64,000 nucleotides of DNA, taken from the NCBI GenBank assembly GCA_963695975.1, contig CAVOIB010000002.1:806001-870000 (forward strand), read 5' to 3'. Made by a program: the position numbers and the translations under genes. The stretch comes from JBBQVZ01 sp963695975. Lineage in GTDB: Bacteria > Actinomycetota > UBA4738 > HRBIN12. A model generated the notes under the pieces. The model saw only the letters and a list, made by a program, of their open reading frames with translations. It was not told the DNA's origin and did no database searches. This document shows positions 1 to 7,451 of this stretch, piece after piece (within the stretch, counting starts at the first letter, position 1; every line of letters starts with the position of its first letter).

Positions 1-619
1 CGTTGTAGGTCATCGCCTCGGCGGCGTCGATGTCGCCCGAGAGCAGGCCAAGCATGTCGAACTGCTGCTGGACGAGCGAGACGTCCTTGGCGGGATCCAA
101 CCCCGCCTTCGCGAGCGCGGCGAAGATCTCGTACTCGTTGCCGAAGCCCCAGTTGCCGATCGTCTTGCCGGCGAAATCGGCCGGCGACGTGATCCCCTTG
201 TCCTTGAACGAGACCTGCAACGTGCCGGAGCGCTGGAACACCTGCGCGATGTCCACGATGTTCGCTCCGGCCTCGCGGCTCGCGAGCGCCTTGGGAACCC
301 ACGACAGTGCGAAGTCCACAGCGCCGTCCGCGAGTTGCTGCTGAGGCACGATGTCGACCCCTCCCTCGACGATCTGGACATCGAGGCACTGGTCCGTGTA
401 GTACCCCTTGTCCTGAGCGGCGAAGTAGCCGGCGAACTGGGCCTGGATGAACCACTGCAGCTGAAGCTTGATCGAGTCGGGTGTGGTGCATCCGCCGCCG
501 GAGGCGGTGCCTCCGTCGCTCGCACCTCCGCCACTGTCGTTGTTGTTGCTGCACGCCGCGCCCACGAGCGACAGTGCGATCGCGCCGACGATCACGAACC
601 GGAACCGGTTCCCCCTCAT
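1..619 (-). CDS. NMT1/THI5-like ABC transporter substrate-binding lipoprotein, C-terminus off the window
   Basis: This is the solute receptor of the ABC importer encoded by the next three genes. The minus-strand ATG at 619 opens a signal peptide that ends in a lipobox (LVGAAC, Cys near residue 23). A Ser/Gly-rich linker follows, then the family's opening pattern (LQLQWFIQAQFAGYFAAQDK) and FAGKTIGNWGFGN. This pattern is typical of NMT1/THI5-like receptors for HMP, pyrimidines, taurine or nitrate-type ligands. About 206 codons are present; the family is usually 320-350 residues, so the C-terminal lobe lies outside the window. The gene follows the permease by 82 bases on the same strand. The ligand cannot be read from the sequence; the amidase and LLM genes upstream suggest a ureide or pyrimidine. 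Confidence 0.85.
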   Translation of the reverse strand, partial: MRGNRFRFVIVGAIALSLVGAACSNNNDSGGGASDGGTASGGGCTTPDSIKLQLQWFIQAQFAGYFAAQDKGYYTDQCLDVQIVEGGVDIVPQQQLADGAVDFALSWVPKALASREAGANIVDIAQVFQRSGTLQVSFKDKGITSPADFAGKTIGNWGFGNEYEIFAALAKAGLDPAKDVSLVQQQFDMLGLLSGDIDAAEAMTYN

Positions 620-701
620 GACTTCCCCCTCCCCCCGGGACGACGGTCGCCCCGCAGATCTACGCCCGGGCGGCATCATGCCCTATCCGGCCATCGACGC
701 G

Positions 702-1505
702 CTACGCGGTCGTGCGTGACTGCGTTCGCTGCCGGGCGGCGGGGCCGCCCGGCGTCGCGACCCGCTCCAACCCGACCGTGACCAGGTAGAACGTCAGGCC
801 GAGCAGGCACGCTCCGAGCACGTACGCCCAGGCCGCGGCGTTCTTCGAGATCGCGATGCTCGCCACGATCCGGCTCCCCAGACCGTTCTGGCTCCCCCCG
901 AAGTACTCCGAGACGAACGCCGTGATCACCGCGGCCGGGGCCGCGATCCTGAGCGCGGTGAACAGGTACGGGACGGCGTTCGGCACCCGGACCTTGCGAA
1001 GGATCGCCACCTCGGTGGCCGCGTAGGAGCGCATCAGTTCCAGCTGCGTCGGCCCGACCTCGCGGAGTCCCCTCGCCACGTTGACCAAGACGATGAAGTA
1101 GACGACGAGGGTGACCATCAGGCGCCTCGGGACCTCGCTCGTGATCGAGAACATGTTGTTAAACACCGCGACCAGCACGAAGATCGGAACCGCGTTCAGG
1201 GCGATCGCGAGCGGCGTCGCCAGGTCGTTCAGGAGACGGAACCGCGCCAGCATGAAGCTCATCGCGACGCCGAGCGCGGTCCCCACCAGCAGCCCGATCA
1301 GGGCATTCAGCCCCGACACCTTGGTGGCGTTCCAGATCAGATCCGTGTTCTGCGTGAACTCCTGCCATATCGAGGTCGGGGTCGGCAGGAAGTACGGCTG
1401 GAAGTCGAAGAGCTTCACCGCGAGCTCCCAGAGCGCCAGGAACGCGAGTCCGAAGACGACGGGCGGCCACAGGACCTGGAACACGGAGCGCGATGATCGC
1501 CTCAT
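702..1505 (-). CDS. ABC transporter permease (NMT1/SsuC-type)
   Basis: A 267-residue inner-membrane permease of the SsuC/TauC/ThiX class. Hydrophobic segments start near residue 15 and run to the C-terminus. The cytoplasmic coupling (EAA-like) loop is visible as ELMRSYAATEVAILRKVRVP followed by ALRIAAPAAVITAFVSE. The start at 1505 overlaps the stop of the ATPase gene by 4 bases, indicating translational coupling. A second, different permease lies on the other side of the ATPase, so the channel is probably a heterodimer. The downstream lipoprotein gene completes the importer. Substrate unknown, presumably shared with the rest of the operon. Confidence 0.88.
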   Translation of the reverse strand: MRRSSRSVFQVLWPPVVFGLAFLALWELAVKLFDFQPYFLPTPTSIWQEFTQNTDLIWNATKVSGLNALIGLLVGTALGVAMSFMLARFRLLNDLATPLAIALNAVPIFVLVAVFNNMFSITSEVPRRLMVTLVVYFIVLVNVARGLREVGPTQLELMRSYAATEVAILRKVRVPNAVPYLFTALRIAAPAAVITAFVSEYFGGSQNGLGSRIVASIAISKNAAAWAYVLGACLLGLTFYLVTVGLERVATPGGPAARQRTQSRTTA

Positions 1506-2302
1506 GGCTCCACCGCCGCCTCGTCCAGGTCGGGGACCGGCATCCCGCGGAGGGCCTCTCGCACCTCGGTGACCTTGCGGAAGAACGCCGGATCCTCGCG
1601 CGTATCGACGTCGCGCCGCGGTCCCAGGTCCACGTCGATCAGGGTCTTGATGCGCCCCGGACGCGGCGACATCACGACGACTCGCGTCGACAGGTAGACC
1701 GCCTCGGGGATCGAGTGCGTGACGAACACCACCGTCGTCTCCGTCTCACCGCAGATCCGCAGCAACTCGGACTGCATGTGCTCGCGGGTCATCTCATCCA
1801 ACGCGCCGAACGGCTCGTCCATCAGCAGGAGCGGGGGGTGCGCCGCGAGCGCCCTTGCGATCGCGGCGCGTTGCTGCATCCCGCCGGACAGCTGCCAGGG
1901 CAGATGATCGGCGAACTCCGGCAGCTTGACGAGCTCCAGCATCTCCAGCGCGCGTCGCCGTCGCTTCTCCTTGTCCCAGCCCTTGAGCTCCAGAGGCAGC
2001 TCAACGTTCTTCGCAACGGTCCGCCACTCGAAGAGACCGGCCTGCTGGAACGCCATGCCGTAGTCCTGGTCCAGCCGCGCCTGCCGAGCGGGCTTGCCGT
2101 TCACCAGGATCTCCCCGGACGTTGGCTCCAGCAGGTTCGCGATCAGCCGGAGCTGGGTCGACTTGCCGCACCCCGACGGCCCGATCAGTGAGACGAAGTC
2201 GCCCGGCGCGATCGTGAGGTCGATGTCGACGAGCGCGTCCACGGCGTTCGGTCCTCCGGCGTTAAACGTCTTCGTCAGGCTGCGGACCTCGACGGCGTTC
2301 AT
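1502..2302 (-). CDS. ABC transporter ATP-binding protein (nitrate/sulfonate/taurine/pyrimidine type)
   Basis: A 266-residue ATPase that drives the importer. Walker A is GPSGCGKST (about residues 41-49), the signature is LSGGMQQR, Walker B is LLLMDEPFGALDE and the switch His is in FVTHSIPEA. The frame stays open well upstream of 2302, but the family N-terminus (MNAVEVRSLTKTF) and the overlap with the upstream permease stop at 2299 fix the start at the ATG at 2302. Length and motifs match the SsuB/TauB/ThiZ group. It sits between two permease genes with 4-base overlaps on both sides, so all three are almost certainly co-translated. Confidence 0.92.
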   Translation of the reverse strand: MNAVEVRSLTKTFNAGGPNAVDALVDIDLTIAPGDFVSLIGPSGCGKSTQLRLIANLLEPTSGEILVNGKPARQARLDQDYGMAFQQAGLFEWRTVAKNVELPLELKGWDKEKRRRRALEMLELVKLPEFADHLPWQLSGGMQQRAAIARALAAHPPLLLMDEPFGALDEMTREHMQSELLRICGETETTVVFVTHSIPEAVYLSTRVVVMSPRPGRIKTLIDVDLGPRRDVDTREDPAFFRKVTEVREALRGMPVPDLDEAAVEP

Positions 2303-3207
2303 TCGAGGGCCTCCCTCGGCGGGCGGTTCCGCATGGTTGCCAGATCGATCAACGCCACCAAGCCGGCCATGACCAGCCCCAGGGCGGCCGCGGCGAACAC
2401 GGCCGTGAAGACCTTCGCGGGGTCGCTCGTCGCCTCGCGCGCGTACTCGATGATCAGACGACCTACGCCTCCGGCCAGGCCCGTCGAGATCTCGGCGACC
2501 ACCACACCGATCACGGATGCGGTCGCCGCCAGCTTCAGGGCGGGGATCATGAACGGCACGGCCGCCGGGAAGCGGAGCTTGAACAGCGTCTGACGCCACG
2601 ACGCCGCGTAGGAGTCCATCAGTTCCAGCGATGCGGCCTGCGGTGCGTGCGTCAGCCCCTTCAGCGTGCCGACCGCCACGGGGAAGAACGCCAGGAACGC
2701 GCCCAGCACCGCGGCCGAGAGCCACCGTGGCCATTCGAATCCGCCGACGTGGAGCTTCCCGCCCCAGCTCACGACGAGGGGCGCGAGCGCGATCAGCGGC
2801 ACGGTCTGGCTGATCACCAGGTAGGGCAGCAGTCCGCGTTCCACGAACTTGTACCGTGCCATCAGCACGGCCAGGCCGATGCCGATCAGCGTCCCCATGA
2901 GGAACCCGGTGAGCGCCAAGCGGAGCGTGAACCAGGCACCCGCGAGGACGACCAGGAATATCGAACCGGTGGCTCCGCGCCGTTCTGGTCGCGCGTACCG
3001 CGAGAGCATCTCCCACACATGCGGCATCGCGATGTCGTTCGCGCGTGGCAGGATCGTGAGACCGAAGATCCGTCCGCCGTCCTGCGGGCCGATCAGCTTG
3101 TAGAGCTCCCAGAGGACGGCAACCCCCACGAGGGCGACCAAGAACATCCATGCACGTCTCACGCGCGGCCGTGTCAGCGCACCACCGAACGGACCCGGAG
3201 CCGTCAC
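2299..3207 (-). CDS. ABC transporter permease, second subunit (NMT1/SsuC-type)
   Basis: A 302-residue membrane protein with an N-terminal transmembrane segment (MFLVALVGVAVLWELYKLI, about 20-38). Its coupling loop reads SLELMDSYAASWRQTLFKLR, followed by FPAAVPFMIPALKLAAT, as in binding-protein-dependent permeases. It starts with GTG at 3207, sharing a GTGA overlap with the stop of the LLM gene, and ends with a 4-base overlap into the ATPase gene. It differs clearly from the 702-1505 permease, so the two probably pair in one heterodimeric channel. Confidence 0.88.
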   Translation of the reverse strand: MTAPGPFGGALTRPRVRRAWMFLVALVGVAVLWELYKLIGPQDGGRIFGLTILPRANDIAMPHVWEMLSRYARPERRGATGSIFLVVLAGAWFTLRLALTGFLMGTLIGIGLAVLMARYKFVERGLLPYLVISQTVPLIALAPLVVSWGGKLHVGGFEWPRWLSAAVLGAFLAFFPVAVGTLKGLTHAPQAASLELMDSYAASWRQTLFKLRFPAAVPFMIPALKLAATASVIGVVVAEISTGLAGGVGRLIIEYAREATSDPAKVFTAVFAAAALGLVMAGLVALIDLATMRNRPPREALE

Positions 3208-4220
3208 GTCTTGGCGATCGCGCTCTCAGCGATGGCCGGGACGACCTTCTCGCCGTAGGACTGCAAGGTCTCGTCCTTCGCGTCGTGTTGCAGGTAGACG
3301 GCGAACTGGTCGACGCCCAGGCTCCGCAGCTCTTCCAGGCGCCGCACGTGTTCCTCGACCGGGCCCAGGATGCAGAACCGGTCGACGATCTCGTCGGGAA
3401 CGAACTGGGTGTGCACGTTCCCCGCCTGGCCGTGCTGGTTGTAGTCGTATCCGTCGCGACCTTTGATGTAGTCGGTCAGCGCGGCGGGGACGTCCGAGCT
3501 CTCGCCGTACCGAGCGACGATGTCGGCGACGTGGTTGCCCACCATCCCACCGAACCATCTGCATTGATCGCGGGCATGGACGAGGTCGTCGGTCACGTAG
3601 GCGGGGGCTGCGACGCAGATCGTGATCTCCTCGGGATCGCGCCCCGCGTCCGTCGCGGCCTTCCGAACGGTGCCGATCGTCCACGCCGCGATGTCGGGGT
3701 CGGCGAGCTGCAGGATGAAGCCGTCGCCCACCTCGCCGATCAACTTCAGCGCCTTCGGGCCGTAGCCCGCAACCCAGATCTCGACCCGGCTCTTCGCGGC
3801 CCACGGGAATCGGATCGAGGAGCCCTGGTGCTCGACCGCGCGGCCGTTCGTCAGCTCGCGGATCACGTTCACCGCCTCACCCAGGGTAGCCAGGGTCGAG
3901 GGCCTGCCGTTGATCACCCGCACGGCCGAGTCGCCGCGGCCGATCCCGATCACGGTCCGGTTACCGAACATCTCGTTCAGGGTGGCGAACAGGCTGGCGG
4001 TCACGGTCCAATCGCGTGTGAGCGGGTTCGTGACCATCGGGCCCACCGTCACGTTTCGGGTGTTCGCCAGGATCTCGGTGAAGATGGGGAACGGCTCCTC
4101 CCACAAGATGTGACTGTCGAACGCCCAGACGTGACTGAACCCGTACGTCTCGGCCCTCTTCGCCAGGTCGACCACCCGCGAGCTCGGCGGGGTGGTCTGC
4201 AGGACGACGCCGATGTTCAT
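3204..4220 (-). CDS. LLM-class flavin/F420-dependent oxidoreductase (TIGR03842/CPS_4043-like)
   Basis: A 338-residue TIM-barrel enzyme of the luciferase-like monooxygenase superfamily. It starts MNIGVVLQTTPPSSR and carries VWAFDSHILWEEPFP, VGPMVTNPLTRDWT and IGIGRGDSAVR. These resemble the group of Mer-like oxidoreductases often found beside hydantoinase/ureidopropionase genes. The start at 4220 was chosen because the family N-terminus begins there and the amidase stop is only 5 bases upstream; the open frame continues further but reads as shadow. Chemistry is inferred: hydride transfer to or oxygenation of a ring compound. Whether the cofactor is F420 or FMN is not decided by sequence alone. 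Confidence 0.8.
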   Translation of the reverse strand: MNIGVVLQTTPPSSRVVDLAKRAETYGFSHVWAFDSHILWEEPFPIFTEILANTRNVTVGPMVTNPLTRDWTVTASLFATLNEMFGNRTVIGIGRGDSAVRVINGRPSTLATLGEAVNVIRELTNGRAVEHQGSSIRFPWAAKSRVEIWVAGYGPKALKLIGEVGDGFILQLADPDIAAWTIGTVRKAATDAGRDPEEITICVAAPAYVTDDLVHARDQCRWFGGMVGNHVADIVARYGESSDVPAALTDYIKGRDGYDYNQHGQAGNVHTQFVPDEIVDRFCILGPVEEHVRRLEELRSLGVDQFAVYLQHDAKDETLQSYGEKVVPAIAESAIAKT

Positions 4221-4225
4221 CGGCC

Positions 4226-5065
4226 TCACCGGGCCACGATGTCGTCGTACGCGTCCGGCCGACGGTCGCGGTAGAACGCCCAACGGTCGCGTACGGCGCG
4301 GATCTTGTCCAGGTCCAGGTCGCGCACGATCAGCTCTGGCTTGTAGGCGTCGCCGACCTCGCCGACGAACTGACCCTCCGGATCGACGAAGTAGCTCTGC
4401 CCGTAGAAGTCGTTCTCGCCGAGCGGCTCGATCCCCACGCGGTTGATCGCTCCGACGTAGTACATGTTCGCGACGGCCGCGGCGGGCTGCTCCAGGCGCC
4501 AGATGTACTCGGAGAGTCCGCGGTGCGTGGCGGAGGGGTTGAACACGATCTCGGCGCCGTGCAGGCCGAGCATGCGCCACCCTTCGGGGAAGTGCCGGTC
4601 GTAGCAGATGTAGACGCCTACCTTGCCGACGGCCGTCTCGAAGACCGGGAACCCCTCGGTGCCCGGCGTGAAGTAGAACTTCTCCCAGAAGCCCTTCACC
4701 TGGGGGATGTGGTGCTTGCGGTACTTGCCCAGGTAGGTGCCGTCGGCATCGATCACGGCCGCGGTGTTGAAGTACTGGCCCGCCTGGACGATCTCGTACA
4801 TGGGCAGGACGAGCACCATGCCGAGCTCCTTCGCGACCGACCGGAACCGCTTCGTCGTCGGACCGTCAGGGATCGGCTCCGTGTAGCTGTAGTACTCCGC
4901 GTCCTGCACCTGACAGAAGTACGGTCCGTAGAAGAGCTCTTGGAAGCACATCACTTGCGCGCCCTGGGTTGCGGCTTCGCGCGCCGCCTCCTCGTGCTTG
5001 TCGATCATCGACGCCTGGTCCCCGGACCAGTCGGTCTGCAGCAGTGCTGCCTTCACGGTGGTCAT
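4226..5065 (-). CDS. Carbon-nitrogen hydrolase, beta-ureidopropionase-like amidase
   Basis: A 279-residue nitrilase-superfamily amidase with a complete catalytic triad: Glu43 (CFQELFYG), Lys117 (KYRKHHIP) and Cys154 (VYICYDRHFPEGWR). The wording around the cysteine, followed by GAEIVFNPSAT, is that of N-carbamoyl-beta-alanine / N-carbamoyl amino acid amidohydrolases, which release ammonia and carbon dioxide from ureido acids. The ATG at 5065 follows a purine-rich stretch and gives the normal family N-terminus (VKAALLQTDW). It lies 5 bases upstream of the LLM gene and 92 bases below the kinase gene. In context it should be the last step of a reductive pyrimidine or hydantoin pathway; no dihydropyrimidinase is visible in the window. 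Confidence 0.86.
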   Translation of the reverse strand: MTTVKAALLQTDWSGDQASMIDKHEEAAREAATQGAQVMCFQELFYGPYFCQVQDAEYYSYTEPIPDGPTTKRFRSVAKELGMVLVLPMYEIVQAGQYFNTAAVIDADGTYLGKYRKHHIPQVKGFWEKFYFTPGTEGFPVFETAVGKVGVYICYDRHFPEGWRMLGLHGAEIVFNPSATHRGLSEYIWRLEQPAAAVANMYYVGAINRVGIEPLGENDFYGQSYFVDPEGQFVGEVGDAYKPELIVRDLDLDKIRAVRDRWAFYRDRRPDAYDDIVAR

Positions 5066-5157
5066 GGCGCGTCTCCCTCTTCCGGTGGTCTCGGACGCGG
5101 GTGCGTGTCCTGTGCGGCATGGTAGCGACACGGCCACGAGCGCGCGACCCCGTGGTA

Positions 5158-6084
5158 CTAGGCCAGTTCGGCGCGGGTCGGGTAGCGGTCCGACGACGGC
5201 CGGGCCACGACCTCGGTGGCGAGCCGAACGGCGAACACCAACGCCTCCGGAACGCCGGCACCCGCATGCATCGCCGACAGCAGTCCGGCGTTGAACGCGT
5301 CGCCGGCACCGGTGGAGTCGAGCACGGTGGTGGTCCGCGCCGGCGACGCGGCCCGCGCTCCCGCGGGTCCGGCCGCCGCGCTCCCATCGTGACCGAGCTT
5401 CACGACCGCCCACCCACCCGGCGCGAGCATCGCCTGGAGGATCGCGGCGGCCTCGCGGGGATCGTCCACTCCGGTGATCTCGGTAGCCTCAGCTCCGTTC
5501 GGCAAGAACACGTCGACGAGCGGCAGGATCCTCGCTAGCTCGTCCAGGGTGGACGTTGGCCACCCCGACTGGTCCCATCCCGGATCGAAGTAGGTCGTCG
5601 CGCCGTTCGCCCGCCCGATCCGCAGCAGGTCGCCGGCGCCGGTCCCGCGCAGCGCCGGGAGCAGGAAGTACCCGCCCAGGAGCAGGGATCGGGCCGCAAG
5701 CGCGTCGTCGGGCACCATCGACGCTTCGAAGGTGGCGAGGCACCCGAGGAACGTCAGGAACGAGCGGTCCCGTCCCGGCGCCTCGAACGCGATCGACACG
5801 CCGGTCGATCCCTCGTCGACGACCCGGATATCCCGGTTCGAGAGCCCGGCACTCGTCAGCTTCCCGAGCAAGAACGCGCCCAACGGGTCATCGCCAACCG
5901 ACCCGACCACGCGCGGCGCATCTCCGAGCGCGGCGAGCGCCAACCCGCAGTTGGCCGCCGCTCCGCCGGGCCGAAGGTCGACCGCGTCCACGTGCCATTC
6001 CTCGCCTGGCGGTGGGAGATCGGACACATCGCGCACGATCACATCGGCGTTCACGTTGCCGATCAGCGTGATGCCCTCGGACAC
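5158..6084 (-). CDS. PfkB-family carbohydrate/nucleoside kinase
   Basis: A 308-residue ribokinase-fold kinase. The N-terminus has the family opening GNVNADVIVRD and the glycine-rich GGAAANCGLALAALG. The C-terminal signature STGAGDAFNAGLL places the catalytic Asp at about residue 262. The GTG at 6084 is preferred because translation further upstream is low-complexity and runs into the divergent gene. It is the first gene of the minus-strand run that ends with the transporter, 92 bases from the amidase, so it may be co-transcribed. Substrates of the family include ribose, fructose, adenosine and pseudouridine; a nucleoside or ribose would fit a pyrimidine operon, but this is inference. Confidence 0.82.
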   Translation of the reverse strand: MSEGITLIGNVNADVIVRDVSDLPPPGEEWHVDAVDLRPGGAAANCGLALAALGDAPRVVGSVGDDPLGAFLLGKLTSAGLSNRDIRVVDEGSTGVSIAFEAPGRDRSFLTFLGCLATFEASMVPDDALAARSLLLGGYFLLPALRGTGAGDLLRIGRANGATTYFDPGWDQSGWPTSTLDELARILPLVDVFLPNGAEATEITGVDDPREAAAILQAMLAPGGWAVVKLGHDGSAAAGPAGARAASPARTTTVLDSTGAGDAFNAGLLSAMHAGAGVPEALVFAVRLATEVVARPSSDRYPTRAELA

Positions 6085-6140
6085 GGTCTCGTTCGGCAGG
6101 CGGCTAGCATACGGTCGAGAGGTCGGCGACCGGAGGCAGC

Positions 6141-7451
6141 GTGGGCGAACGGTCCTTCCCTTGGGCGAGGGATCCACGGATCGGCGTCGTCCTGCCGCAG
6201 GAGCACGATCCCTCGTGGGCCGCCGGAGCGCGGTGGTGCGCCCTCCTCGACGCGTGGGGGGTCCCCTTCGAACCTGTCGCATCCGAGACGCCCGGTCGGT
6301 TCACGACGCTCCTCACGCCCGAGATGCTTCCGGCTTCCGACGGACCCGGTCGCGAGGACGAGCTGGCGGCGGATGCGCTCGCAGTGCTCGAAGCCCAGGC
6401 ATCAGCCGGCGTCGTGGCGCTCTGGCGGTGGCCCCACGGCGCGGCCGCGGCCCTGGTGGTCGATGGGGACGTGGATCATCCCACCGGCGTCGATCCCGGA
6501 TGCTCCCGCTACGTGGCCCCCGCGATCGAGACGATGCGTCGCGCCGGGTACGACGGGTACGGGATCTTCGCGGCGGGCGCCAACGTCGCCGTCGAGCCTG
6601 ACTCCTTCCCCCCCGGCGCCGAGTACTACAACCACTCGTTCTCCCACCCGTACTCCTATTGGGAGCCGGCGGCGTGGGCGTCGCTCTCGGACGAGCGGAT
6701 GGCCGAGGAGCTCGAGCGCTGCGATGCAACGTTCCGGGCGCGTCTCGGCACCGATGACCATCGGTTGTTCCGCCTCCCGCACTTCCAGTGGGATGCGTGG
6801 GAACGGTCCGCGGGCGTGCTCGACCGGCTCGGCTACCGCGCCGAGTCCTCGGTCGGGGCGAACCACGCGGTGACGGGCGGGCTGCCCTACGAGCAAGCGA
6901 TCGAACCGTGGGGGGTTCGTCCGGAGGATGCGGCGCACCTCCGGACCCATCCCGATCCCGCGCGACGGCATCGGTTCCTGCAGCTGCCGATCTCGGCCGA
7001 TCCCACCGACCGCGCGTTCCCGAACGGCTGCTGTTCCTACAACACCCTGGGGGAGGGGGTGCGATCGCGGACAGCCGCGCCCGAGGACTACGAGGCCGTC
7101 CTGCAGATGGTGCTCGACCGGGCGGTGGATTCGGGTGGGCTGGCGCACGTGTTCATCGACCCGCCCGACGCAGGCTACGGTCGACTCGAGGGCGATTCGA
7201 AGGACTTCGCGGGAGCGGTGGAGCGATGGCTGACGCGTGCGGTCGGTCGCGGCGACCTCGCCCTGATGAGCGCTGCCGGGTTGACCGACTGGTGGGGGGC
7301 CCGCGCCGAGGCGATCGGCCGCCTGCGATGGCGGCTCGAGGGCGATGCCCTGCGCGTTCTGGTCGACGATCCGCCGGCCGATGCGGTGCTCGCCCTCTAC
7401 CGGCCCGACGTTGGCTGGAGCATCGACGCGCTCGACGAGGCGGCCGCGTGA
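6141..7451 (+). CDS. Polysaccharide-deacetylase-like (NodB fold) protein
   Basis: A 436-residue protein without a signal peptide. The metal-site motifs of CE4/NodB-type enzymes are recognisable: VDGDVDH with Asp108, Asp110 and Asp112, and NHSFSHPYSYWE with His165 and His169, followed by RLPHFQWD. The family removes acyl groups from amino sugars, but many members of this length have other or unknown substrates. It starts at GTG 6141, 56 bases from the divergent kinase, and its TGA overlaps the GTG start of the glycoside hydrolase (GTGA), so the two are translationally coupled. They probably act on the same glycan inside the cell. Confidence 0.68.
   Translation: MGERSFPWARDPRIGVVLPQEHDPSWAAGARWCALLDAWGVPFEPVASETPGRFTTLLTPEMLPASDGPGREDELAADALAVLEAQASAGVVALWRWPHGAAAALVVDGDVDHPTGVDPGCSRYVAPAIETMRRAGYDGYGIFAAGANVAVEPDSFPPGAEYYNHSFSHPYSYWEPAAWASLSDERMAEELERCDATFRARLGTDDHRLFRLPHFQWDAWERSAGVLDRLGYRAESSVGANHAVTGGLPYEQAIEPWGVRPEDAAHLRTHPDPARRHRFLQLPISADPTDRAFPNGCCSYNTLGEGVRSRTAAPEDYEAVLQMVLDRAVDSGGLAHVFIDPPDAGYGRLEGDSKDFAGAVERWLTRAVGRGDLALMSAAGLTDWWGARAEAIGRLRWRLEGDALRVLVDDPPADAVLALYRPDVGWSIDALDEAAA

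Noticed and set aside
2303..3151. Upstream extension of the ATPase reading frame
   Set aside because: The extension overlaps the permease gene completely and has no family similarity; the ATG at 2302 gives the normal N-terminus.
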